Below, one piece after another: positions 1-6,442 of a stretch of DNA of 6,442 nt. The DNA is from Chitinophagaceae bacterium (GTDB taxonomy: Bacteria; Bacteroidota; Bacteroidia; Chitinophagales; Chitinophagaceae). Both the position numbers and the translations under genes were made by a program. Location: contig JAEUVI010000516.1 of assembly GCA_016787105.1 (NCBI GenBank), positions 1-6,442 of the forward strand. The letters run 5' to 3'. The notes below the pieces were generated by a model, which did no database searches, was not told the origin of the DNA, and saw only the letters and a program-made list of their open reading frames with translations. Position 1 is the stretch's first letter. Every line of letters begins with the position of its first letter.

Positions 1-260
1 ACCATATTTACATACGCATTCAATGCATAACTGGCTTTTACTTTCAGTGAATCGTCAGTCAACAACTTCATAAACGATTTCCATTCGGACTTGCCCCAAT
101 TATTCATTGCTGACAATGCTGCATCTGCTTCTGCCCGATGCTGATATGGAAATGCTGCAATGGCTGCATTCACTTTCGATGCAGACGATTGTGCCTGTAC
201 ATTAATCGCGGCAGTTGTAAACAGGATAACAACTGGTAAAAAAGAAAGGAACCTTTTCAT
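1..260 (-). CDS. Secreted protein, N-terminal part only (HEAT-like, possibly DUF1080 family)
   Basis: The 86 visible codons run off the left edge, so the C-terminus is unknown. The ATG at 260 opens a typical Sec signal peptide: MKR, then a hydrophobic core (FLSFLPVVILFTTAA), with a likely signal peptidase I cut after NVQA, just before QSS. There is no lipobox cysteine, so a periplasmic or secreted soluble protein is expected. The mature start is alanine-rich and helical, and ends with a stretch (DDSLKVKASYALNAYV) resembling the first HEAT-like repeat of Bacteroidota proteins that often carry a DUF1080 (3-keto-disaccharide hydrolase) domain further on. That family link is recalled from general pattern, not proven here. 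The gene follows the Gfo/Idh/MocA gene by only 31 bases in the same direction, so the two are probably co-transcribed. I am confident of the gene and signal peptide, less so of the family. Confidence 0.8.
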   Translation of the reverse strand, partial: MKRFLSFLPVVILFTTAAINVQAQSSASKVNAAIAAFPYQHRAEADAALSAMNNWGKSEWKSFMKLLTDDSLKVKASYALNAYVNM

Positions 261-291
261 ATAAATATTTTAACCGGATTAGTTTTAATTA

Positions 292-1560
292 TTAAATAGT
301 CCATGGTCCTCTCATGGGAGGATTAATCAAATAGTTGGCTTCGTCATCACCAATGAAAACCTGGTTGACAGGATCAAATTTCAATGAGCGCCCCAACTGC
401 AACGCTATCTTACCCATATTAATAATAGTACAGGATCTGAACCCATTCATTTCATTCAAAGCAAACGGTGTTCTGTATTTTACTGATTCAAGAAAACTTG
501 TAACCTGTGGCTCCGGATCAGGCATCATCGCCAGTTTCTCTTTCAGGTTAGGTATGTCCGATCGGAAACCTGCATATAATTTCCCCTTAGGCCCTTCTAT
601 ATAAGCTGCCTCAGGATCTTTTGCTTCACCATCCAAAATGATCTTACAGCCATCTTCATAGGTGTAAGTTATTTTCCTGAACGTGCCTACCGCATCAGGA
701 TGTTGTTGTTCCGCATCCACATCAACAGATATAGGGTTTGTGTGATCTTTTCCAAGGAAATATTGAATCGGGTCGATATAATGTTGTCCCATATCGCCGA
801 GTCCTCCACCATCATAATCCCAATAACCCCTGAACGTCTGGTGTACGCGATGCGGATTATAAGGTTTAAAAGGCGCTGGCCCCAGCCACCTGTCGTAATC
901 CAGTTCAGCGGGCACAGGCACCGTTTCGAGTCTTGTCTTTCCTACCCAATAAAATTTCCAGTCGAAACCGGTTGTTTTACTAACGGTGACGGTTAACGGC
1001 CAACCCAGCAATCCCGATTCTACTAATTTTTTAATCGGCCTTACTGTAGTATTCATGCCATAAAATGTATCGCTGAACCGGAACCATGTATTCAACCTGA
1101 ACATGCGCTTGTATTGCTGCACGGCTTCTACCAGTTTTTTGCCTTCTCCGATTGTTTTGGTCATTGGCTTTTCGCACCAGATGTCCTTGCCTGCTTTTGC
1201 AGCATCAATAGCAATGATACCATGCCAATGCGGTGGCGTAGCAATATGTACAATATCTACTTCGGGTAATGCAACCAGTTCCCTGTGATCATGAAATGTT
1301 TTCACTCCGCCGCCGATCATGTTGGCGACCTCAGTCAAATGATTCTTATCCACATCACAAATAGCAACAACACGGGTTCCATCATAACCGATATGTCCGC
1401 GGCCCATTCCGCCGACACCGACAATTGCTTTTGTCAACTGATCGCTTGGCGCAAGAAAGCCTTTACCCAACACATGCCTGGGTACTATGAAAAAGCCTCC
1501 TGCAATGGCGGCTGATTGTTTTAAAAAGCGCCTTCTGCTGTTTTTTTGTGATGATTGCAT
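292..1560 (-). CDS. Gfo/Idh/MocA family oxidoreductase with Tat signal
   Basis: This 422-residue protein is an NAD(P)-dependent sugar or cyclitol oxidoreductase of the Gfo/Idh/MocA family, complete and of normal length. Residues 8-14 (SRRRFLK), followed by a hydrophobic stretch to about residue 26, form a twin-arginine signal, so the protein is probably exported folded with its cofactor. The Rossmann dinucleotide site is GVGGMGRGH at 48-56, with an acidic residue at the end of the second strand (D69). The family EKP motif is at 130-132, where K131 is the usual catalytic lysine. The C-terminal substrate domain holds GDMGQHYID at 255-263, with D256 and H260 in the usual catalytic positions. The start is fixed by the position of the Tat motif. 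The substrate cannot be read from sequence. The gene is preceded by a palindromic operator-like site and followed closely by a secreted HEAT-like protein, which suggests extracytoplasmic sugar processing. Confidence 0.93.
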   Translation of the reverse strand: MQSSQKNSRRRFLKQSAAIAGGFFIVPRHVLGKGFLAPSDQLTKAIVGVGGMGRGHIGYDGTRVVAICDVDKNHLTEVANMIGGGVKTFHDHRELVALPEVDIVHIATPPHWHGIIAIDAAKAGKDIWCEKPMTKTIGEGKKLVEAVQQYKRMFRLNTWFRFSDTFYGMNTTVRPIKKLVESGLLGWPLTVTVSKTTGFDWKFYWVGKTRLETVPVPAELDYDRWLGPAPFKPYNPHRVHQTFRGYWDYDGGGLGDMGQHYIDPIQYFLGKDHTNPISVDVDAEQQHPDAVGTFRKITYTYEDGCKIILDGEAKDPEAAYIEGPKGKLYAGFRSDIPNLKEKLAMMPDPEPQVTSFLESVKYRTPFALNEMNGFRSCTIINMGKIALQLGRSLKFDPVNQVFIGDDEANYLINPPMRGPWTI

Positions 1561-1606
1561 TTAGATGAATGTTTACCTTTTTTAAAAAATCAAGATATAG
1601 AAAAAG

Positions 1607-1615
1607 CAAATACTA
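1607..1615 (-). promoter_or_regulatory. Weak promoter-like -7 element ahead of the oxidoreductase gene
   Basis: The minus strand reads TAGTATTTG here, which resembles the Bacteroidota -7 element TAnnTTTG but has one extra base in the spacer. No TTG is seen at the expected upstream distance; a CTG lies 18 bases upstream. It lies between the palindrome at 1660-1681 and the start codon at 1560. This is only a candidate. Confidence 0.25.
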
Positions 1616-1659
1616 AAATCGGGATATATTAAATTCAGAAATAATCAGAGAAAAAAATC

Positions 1660-1681
1660 AAAAATCAAACGTTTGATTTTT
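1660..1681. promoter_or_regulatory. Perfect 22-bp palindrome, LacI/PurR-like operator
   Basis: Eleven bases (AAAAATCAAAC) are followed directly by their exact reverse complement, giving a loopless perfect palindrome centred on CG. The core AAACGTTT with a central CG is typical of operators bound by LacI-family repressors; E. coli PurR sites share the core CAAACGTTTG. Extra half-sites flank it: AATCAAA at 1656-1662 and GTTTGAT at 1685-1691. The site ends 99 bases upstream of the Tat oxidoreductase start, where a sugar-responsive repressor could act. No regulator gene lies in the window. A zero-loop, A/T-rich palindrome makes a poor terminator, so an operator is the better reading. Confidence 0.55.
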
Positions 1682-1764
1682 CCTGTTTGATAAAAATATG
1701 AGAAGGAAAGGTTTAAACTATGCCTTACAATACTGGTTAGCGAAAAATTTACCGGGTTATTTCA

Positions 1765-1810
1765 ATAAAAAATCCGGAAGACATTCCTTTATCAGAAACA
1801 ATCTTCCGGA
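1765..1810 (-). terminator. Intrinsic terminator of the citrate synthase gene
   Basis: On the minus strand, TCCGGAAGA (1810-1802) pairs perfectly with TCTTCCGGA (1781-1773) across a 20-base loop, and the stem is followed at once by TTTTTTATT. It begins 36 bases after the citrate synthase stop. This separates citrate synthase transcription from the oxidoreductase gene downstream, which therefore needs its own promoter. The long loop is the only untypical feature. Confidence 0.8.
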
Positions 1811-1845
1811 CTCAGCCTTTTTACTTTTTAATTTTTACTTAGCCT

Positions 1846-3171
1846 CTACTCTCCCCAAATCTCATCTTCACCCTTCAGCCATCTCTTCACCAAATCAGTT
1901 GTTACAGATTTTGGCCTTTCAAGTGCGAAGCCTAATGCACGATCCCAACAGAGACTTGCCAATACACCCAACGCACGGCTTACTCCAAACAACACAGTGT
2001 AAAATTCATATTCCTTCATGCCATAGTGCACGAGCAATGCACCGCTATGCGCATCCACATTCGGCCAGGGGTTTTTAATTTTTCCCAATGATTGCAATAT
2101 CGGTGGTACTGCTTCATAAATATTCCAAACCGTTTGCACCAATGGATCGTCGGGCATATGTTTTTTTCCAAACTCCATCTGCGCGGTGAAGCGGGGATCT
2201 GTTTTACGCAATACAGCGTGGCCATAACCCGGCACTACTTTTCCTTCGCTCAGGGTTTTCTTTACATACTCCTCAATCTGCTCTTTTGCAGGTTTTTCTG
2301 TTTTCAGATCCTCACGCAGATCAAATATCCATTTGATTACTTCCTGGTTGGCCAGTCCATGCAGCGGACCTGCCAAGCCATTCATACCTGCAGCAAAACT
2401 CAAATAAGGATCACTTAAAGCAGACCCGACAAGATGCGTAGTATGTGCAGATACATTTCCACCTTCATGGTCGGCATGTATGGTCATGTACAGGCGCATC
2501 AGTTCTTTAAAGCTTTCATCCTGAAAACCGAGCATATGTGCAAAGTTGCCAGACCAATCAAGCAAACCATTGGGTTGAATATGTTCTCCGAATTTATATT
2601 TACGACGATAGATATAAGCTGCTACACGGGGCAATCTTGCTATCAAATCCATTGAATCATCGAAGGCTGCCTCCCAGTAATCTTTTTTATTCATGCCTGC
2701 CGCATATTTTTTTGCGAACTGGCTTTCTGTCTGCAATGCCATAATCGCAACGACGAACTGTGTCATCGGGTGCGTATTGATCGGTAATGCTTCAATAGTA
2801 TTAAAAACATGTGTGGGTACATGGCTGCGGCGCTGCCACAATTCTGTTACAGTATGCGCATCATCATCATTTGGCAATTCACCAACGAGCATCAGGTAAA
2901 ATAAACCTTCGGGCAATGGCTCCGAACCACCTGGCGCTTTGGGCAATTTCTTTTGTAACTCCGGAATAGAGTAACCACGGAAACGGATACCTTCCTGCGA
3001 ATCGAGCAATGAAGTTTCGCTGACAAGCCCGGTCATACCACGCATACCCTGGTATATCTGCGAAAGCTGTACTTCACCGATTGTTTTTGACCCATGCTCC
3101 TTCAGTAAATCTTTGATTTCTGCACCTACTTCATCTGCTTTTTTGCGAAACCGCGCTTTGATATCTGCCAT
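1846..3171 (-). CDS. gltA: Citrate synthase, eukaryotic (mitochondrial-like) type
   Basis: This complete 441-residue enzyme condenses acetyl-CoA with oxaloacetate to citrate and CoA, the entry step of the TCA cycle in the cytoplasm. The catalytic residues align with pig citrate synthase: H271 in PLHGLANQE (pig H274), H318 in VPGYGHAVLRKTDPR (pig H320) and D373 in PNVDAHSG (pig D375). Oxaloacetate-binding residues are also present: H235 in DHEGGN, R327 in TDPR and R399 in FGVSRALG. Motifs such as SDPYLSFAAGMNGLAGPLHG and RALGFALERPKS closely match the animal mitochondrial enzyme and differ from the hexameric NADH-sensitive E. coli GltA, so a dimeric, non-NADH-regulated enzyme is inferred. There is no targeting peptide; MADIKARFRKKADE starts directly. 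The gene has its own promoter (3219-3248) and terminator, so it is probably monocistronic. The symbol gltA is given by bacterial convention. Confidence 0.97.
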   Translation of the reverse strand: MADIKARFRKKADEVGAEIKDLLKEHGSKTIGEVQLSQIYQGMRGMTGLVSETSLLDSQEGIRFRGYSIPELQKKLPKAPGGSEPLPEGLFYLMLVGELPNDDDAHTVTELWQRRSHVPTHVFNTIEALPINTHPMTQFVVAIMALQTESQFAKKYAAGMNKKDYWEAAFDDSMDLIARLPRVAAYIYRRKYKFGEHIQPNGLLDWSGNFAHMLGFQDESFKELMRLYMTIHADHEGGNVSAHTTHLVGSALSDPYLSFAAGMNGLAGPLHGLANQEVIKWIFDLREDLKTEKPAKEQIEEYVKKTLSEGKVVPGYGHAVLRKTDPRFTAQMEFGKKHMPDDPLVQTVWNIYEAVPPILQSLGKIKNPWPNVDAHSGALLVHYGMKEYEFYTVLFGVSRALGVLASLCWDRALGFALERPKSVTTDLVKRWLKGEDEIWGE

Positions 3172-3461
3172 GTGAAAGCTCTTTTATTGGGAAAAAATTA
3201 TATCCGGGTTTAAACGGCTAAAGTTAGGCAATGACGGCTGCGCAGCAAAAAAAACAGGCAATAAGTTCTTGTAGAAAATCAACCGTTTGCAAGTGATAAG
3301 GAGCGGCGCAAATCAACTGCCCGATAATGTCGTCCGCAGCAAAAAAAAGTGGTATAACGAATAAGCCGGCCAGAAAAGGGAATGCCTCAGACTTGACCCT
3401 GACTTCATAAGAAGTAATAAATTCCTAATCTCTTTTTAATATTCGCAAAGGAAATTGTTAC
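3172..3461. other. Intergenic region between the permease and citrate synthase genes
   Basis: This 290-base stretch holds the citrate synthase promoter at its left end. A 13-base direct repeat, GCAGC plus eight A, occurs at 3242-3254 and 3336-3348. I see no convincing terminator for the permease: the small hairpin ACTTC-ATAA-GAAGT at 3402-3415 has no T run after it on the minus strand. No RNA gene is recognised. Confidence 0.6.
3219..3248 (-). promoter_or_regulatory. Bacteroidota-type promoter of citrate synthase
   Basis: On the minus strand a TTG (3248-3246), at the end of a run of eight T, lies exactly 19 bases ahead of TAACTTTA (3226-3219). This fits the Bacteroidota consensus of TTG, about 19 bases, then TAnnTTTG, with one mismatch in the last base. 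Transcription would start about 40 bases ahead of the citrate synthase ATG. A perfect 10-bp palindrome, GCTGCGCAGC (3237-3246), fills part of the spacer and could bind a regulator, though this is speculative. Confidence 0.55.
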
Positions 3462-4540
3462 TTACTTCGGTGCCTTTTTATAAAACCACCACGCAACAAA
3501 ACAAAAAACAATATTGGGAAGCCAGGCAGCTATCAGCGGTGGCAGGTTGCTTTTTACCGCGAATACCGTAGAGAACCGATCTGATATTATGAAAATGGCT
3601 GCGATTGCAATTCCGATTGCCAGGTGCAATCCACTTCCGCCCCGTATTTTGCGACTCGCTATCACAGCGCCAATCATGGTGAGCAGTACAACAGTAAATG
3701 GGGTAGCACTTCGCCTGTATTTTTCTACTTTTAGTGTATTCAGACCTTCAGTTCCCCTTAGCTCTTCCGCTTTTATATATTCACTTAATTCAGGCGTAGT
3801 GAGTTTATCTTTCAGAAATTCATCACGACGAAGATCCGCAGGCTGTACGTTAAGCTCCATGTACATATATTCTGCGTTGGCAACTATTTCCTTCATGCTA
3901 TCGATAGTACGGGCGACTACATTATTCAGCTTCCAGCTTTTTCTCGATGTATCCCAGTTTATGGTTTCTGCCCGCAGGTTATAGATCATTTTATTGTGCG
4001 AAACCCGGTCAAGAAAAAAACCTGTTGCCCGCTTCGCGGCTGTATCATAATACCGTATACCAAAATAAGTATTGGAATCTGCACGCAAAAAAAACTTATT
4101 CGTATTGCCAAAGCCGCTTCCTTTTTTCAGGTGTGCTATTTCAAAAGTGCTTTTTATTTCATTTGCCCGTGGAATAAAATAGCGGTTGGCTGCCCATAAA
4201 ATGATTGATAAAAAATACCCCCTGCGAGATAAGGGCGTAAAAAACGGTTGAAACTGGTACCGCTGGCAAGAATGCTAATAACCTCTGACCGTGCAGCCAT
4301 GCGGCTGGTAAAATAAATAACGGCTATAAAAACAAACAGCGGAAATAATAAACCCCATATAAAAGGTACAAAACCAAAATAATAGTTTTTGATGATGTAA
4401 GCAGTACTCAGGCCCTCCTTTACAAAGTCATCTGTTTTTTCACTGCTGTCTATCGCTACCGCGATAACAGTAAATAACAGCATGCAAAAAACGAATGTAA
4501 CCAGCAGCTTCTTCAGTATGTACCAGTCTATCTTTTTCAT
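3462..4540 (-). pseudogene. LptF/LptG (YjgP/YjgQ) family permease, split by a one-base frameshift
   Basis: LptF and LptG form the inner-membrane permease of the LptB2FG ABC transporter, which lifts lipopolysaccharide out of the inner membrane. The first frame (from ATG 4540) gives MKKIDWYILKKLLVTF, transmembrane helices at about 12-30 and 56-77, and the family segment FTSRMAARSEVISILASG (77-94). It reads to RPYLAGGIF and then leaves frame, ending at 4154. One frame over, the protein continues as LSIILWAANRYFIPRAN, then the periplasmic beta-jellyroll part and C-terminal membrane helices, ending at 3462 with WWFYKKAPK. Restoring one lost base near 4210-4222 (six T and five G on the coding strand) gives a 359-residue product, the normal family length. 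Everything else looks intact. The DDFVKEG region is LptG-like, but the LptF/LptG choice is not certain. It may be a sequencing error, a recent mutation, or a slippage-rescued gene. Confidence 0.88.
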
Positions 4541-4602
4541 CCGCTGCGAAGTAACAGAATTCTAAGGGAATGAAATGTGAAAGATTTACGTTGGAAAACC
4601 AG

Positions 4603-4974
4603 TTAATAGCAGGAGTATAAAAGGCTATCTTGTACTGCGTTCCGGTATTCCTTTTTGGTATTTGAAATCTTCGTATCCGAGATAAATAGATACCGGTGGC
4701 TGCACTTACAGAATCATCCAGCGCATCTTCATTCTGGCGGTAACGGTTACAAAAGTCTACTTGCTCCCCGAGATATTCCAAAAAGAATCTTTATTATTTC
4801 TTTCAGGCTATCAAAAAGAAAAAGGCTTTGCTGACGCAAATCGGCTATGCGGTCTGATTCACTGTGTACATTAGCGCCCCTTTCCCGCATCGCATTGCCG
4901 GGTGATAACTCAAAAGACAGGGACTTACCGAGAAATTATGCGTCGCTGCTTAAAGCCAGGTTATCACTCACCAT
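4603..4974 (-). pseudogene. Broken small gene of unknown function, translationally coupled to the hydrolase
   Basis: The ATG at 4974 overlaps the hydrolase stop (TAATG), a typical translational coupling. The frame reads MVSDNLALSSDA, meets TAA at 4938-4936, then continues in the same frame as FLGKSLSFELSPGNAMRERG and a polar helical stretch (DSLKEIIKI). Near 4750-4790, where there is a run of five T at 4780-4784, the plausible protein moves to the next frame (EYLGEQVDFCNRYRQNEDAL, SAATGIYLS). It then returns to the first frame near 4680-4700 as DTKISNTKKEYRNAVQD and ends with SLLYSCY and TAA at 4605-4603. The shifts cancel, so the span is exactly 124 codons. I do not recognise the family; it looks like a soluble, helical protein without membrane segments. 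The boundaries of the shifts and the joined reading are inferred. It is followed after 62 bases by the permease gene. Confidence 0.45.
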
Positions 4975-6442
4975 TAAAATCTTGTAAGTATTTTCCAAAC
5001 GACAAGGATGTAAACAATTTCACTGAGGATTTTATATACCAGCGCCCATGGCAGGCTGATAAAAAGTAACCAGCCCAATAGAAAAACTATTGCTATTATC
5101 AAAAGAAAAGGAATTGGTGCCAGATAGCCCAGGATTTTAATGAAACCCGGCCTACTGAATCGTTTAAAGGCGGTTGAATCTTTCCTTTCTTCGCCATGCA
5201 CAATAAAGTTTGCGATCTCATCCCAGTATTTTTCCGTGATACCTTCTCCATGTCCTCCATTTATGTATTTGATTTGCCTGTTGTCAGATAAACCTGCAAA
5301 GCCGTCGAACCCGCCCGCGCCTAAATCTATAGCTCTTATTTTTTCGAATGCCTTTGGAAAAATACCTACTACAATGTCGTTAGTTGCTGCAATGTTCAAA
5401 AAGTTTTTGATCCTGCCGTTTTGTTTCAGTATTTCCCAGTCAAACTTCCGCTGCACTACGCTGCCGGCAAACACAACATTTTTGAATTTGATTGCCGGGT
5501 ATTTTTTTAGTGCTGCTGCGAATAAATAAGTACCGTTACTGTGTCCGAAAAAAGAAAAATCATTGCGTGCTTCGGGGTATAATGCAAGGTTTTCTATATA
5601 CTGATCAACCAGCCATTGCATTTTATCAATCCTCTTTCTTAAAAGCAAAAATTCAAGCATAGAGAAATAACCATAGGAAGATGTTTCAATAGCAAATTTT
5701 TTTTCGTTTTGCGCACCAACTTTTCTGACACGATCCGCTAACTTTCTCGTCCAGTAGGCTGTGTCGCGTATTCCATGAATAACAAAAACAACCTCTTTAA
5801 CAGTCTTATCAATCTGCTTATCCGGATAATCTGTTGTGATTACATTGTCTGTTAGCAAGTCGTCGCGGGAAGACGTTATAGCTTTTGAAAAAACTTCCTT
5901 TCGCAAATGACCGTTCATTTTCTCCTCGAAATTCAATACATTAATGTGATCGGAATATGGCATTTCCAGGTAGATAAAATTCTGACCGGTCAAAAAGTCG
6001 ATATTGTCCTCTGGTGAAATGAGATCATCAATAGTACCCAACAACTGAACTACCAGTGGATTTCCTGCTTTCTTTTCTGTGGCATGACGCAGCATGGAAA
6101 GCCATTGAATACGTAGCTGGGTAACAAACGAAGAACCTCTCTTTGTTTTGAAAGCAAGCGGCTTTTTCCCAAAAAGAAGAAACAGTTGGCCTATAAATAC
6201 ACCCAGCCGGTAAAGCATTGCATTTGTGGAATAAAGGTGTTTATTAATGGTCCAGCCATTATTGATGCCTGCAAAAAGAACAATGCGGGTGACCCGGTGA
6301 GCCCACTTCCTCGGGCTTTTAAATGGAGCATAAATTTTTTCAAAACGGGCATCTTCGTTTTCGCCACAGGCCACGATAAATAATTTTCGTACAAGCAGCG
6401 AACCTGTACTGTGCCCGATTAAAATAACTTGTGTTGTATCTT
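4974..6442 (-). CDS. Tandem alpha/beta-hydrolase with C-terminal membrane hairpin, N-terminus outside the window
   Basis: The frame is open to the right edge, so the gene starts outside; 488 residues are visible (numbered from codon 6440-6438). The first residues, QVILIGHSTGSLLVRKL, hold a nucleophile elbow (S11 in GHSTG), with a likely acid in GTIDDLISPED (D138 or D139) and histidine in YSDHINVL (H165). A second hydrolase fold begins with the strand EVVFVIHGIRD (216-226, an HG oxyanion-type motif). It has its own elbow GHSNG (S301), an acid in AATNDIVVG (D355) and histidine in NGGHGEG (H397). Two hydrophobic helices follow (about 434-462 and 463-483), so the protein is probably membrane-anchored by its C-terminus. 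Lipase, esterase or thioesterase activity is possible; the substrate is unknown. Its stop overlaps the ATG of the following broken frame. The GTG at 6374 is internal, not the start. Confidence 0.85.
   Translation of the reverse strand, partial: DTTQVILIGHSTGSLLVRKLFIVACGENEDARFEKIYAPFKSPRKWAHRVTRIVLFAGINNGWTINKHLYSTNAMLYRLGVFIGQLFLLFGKKPLAFKTKRGSSFVTQLRIQWLSMLRHATEKKAGNPLVVQLLGTIDDLISPEDNIDFLTGQNFIYLEMPYSDHINVLNFEEKMNGHLRKEVFSKAITSSRDDLLTDNVITTDYPDKQIDKTVKEVVFVIHGIRDTAYWTRKLADRVRKVGAQNEKKFAIETSSYGYFSMLEFLLLRKRIDKMQWLVDQYIENLALYPEARNDFSFFGHSNGTYLFAAALKKYPAIKFKNVVFAGSVVQRKFDWEILKQNGRIKNFLNIAATNDIVVGIFPKAFEKIRAIDLGAGGFDGFAGLSDNRQIKYINGGHGEGITEKYWDEIANFIVHGEERKDSTAFKRFSRPGFIKILGYLAPIPFLLIIAIVFLLGWLLFISLPWALVYKILSEIVYILVVWKILTRF

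Noticed and set aside
1578..1589. TTTTTTAAAAAA palindrome just upstream of the oxidoreductase gene
   Set aside because: Simple A/T runs in an AT-rich leader often form such palindromes; there is no sign of a specific site.
1698..2078. Plus-strand open frame of 126 codons across the citrate synthase 3' end
   Set aside because: It lies antisense to the terminator and to a strongly supported gene, with no protein-like features; the same holds for the other plus-strand frames over the hydrolase, permease and oxidoreductase genes.
3313..3408. Minus-strand frame of 31 codons in the intergenic region ahead of citrate synthase
   Set aside because: No ribosome binding site, no recognisable domain or signal, and a composition that could occur by chance.
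3402..3415. Small hairpin ACTTC-ATAA-GAAGT after the permease gene
   Set aside because: The stem has only five pairs and lacks a T run on the minus strand, so it does not qualify as a terminator.
4440..4781. Open minus-strand frame of 113 codons overlapping the permease start by about 100 bases
   Set aside because: Only its first third (to about 4690) looks protein-like. The rest overlaps the well-supported permease N-terminus, and a better continuation exists in another frame ending at 4603.
6191..6394. Alternative minus-strand frame at the right end (67 codons)
   Set aside because: The hydrolase frame here carries the GHSTG motif and is open to the edge, so this is an out-of-frame shadow.

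Overview
The window looks like a chromosomal piece of a member of the Bacteroidota, probably Chitinophagaceae or a close relative. This is inferred from the moderately AT-rich composition, the near absence of Shine-Dalgarno sequences, a promoter of the Bacteroidota type (TTG, 19 bases, TAnnTTT) ahead of the citrate synthase gene, a Bacteroidota-type LptF/LptG permease, and a Tat-exported Gfo/Idh/MocA oxidoreductase beside a small secreted protein. Every gene I can support lies on the minus strand, so transcription runs from right to left and the genes are described here in that order.

Right part (6442 to 4974): the 3' portion of a large alpha/beta-hydrolase gene that enters from beyond the window. 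It appears to hold two hydrolase modules in tandem, each with its own Ser/Asp/His set, followed by a C-terminal membrane hairpin. Its stop overlaps the ATG of the next reading frame (TAATG). That next frame (4974 to 4603) would encode about 123 residues, but it is broken by a stop at codon 13 and a pair of compensating frameshifts. I do not recognise the product.

Centre-right (4540 to 3462): an LptF/LptG (YjgP/YjgQ) family permease of the lipopolysaccharide export machinery. It is split by a single one-base loss near a run of six T and five G (coding strand). Restoring one base gives a normal 359-residue protein. The three disruptions within about 750 bases may be real decay or sequence/assembly errors.

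Centre (3461 to 1765): a 290-base intergenic stretch with the promoter, then a complete citrate synthase of the mitochondrial/eukaryotic-like type with all catalytic residues, ended by a clear intrinsic terminator.

Left part (1691 to 1): a strong 22-bp palindrome with a LacI/PurR-like core lies about 100 bases ahead of a Tat-exported Gfo/Idh/MocA oxidoreductase. This is followed 31 bases later by the start of a secreted protein that runs off the window and resembles the HEAT-like N-terminus of DUF1080 proteins. These two probably form a sugar-related operon outside the cytoplasm, under control of the palindrome. No RNA genes, CRISPR arrays or insertion sequences were seen.
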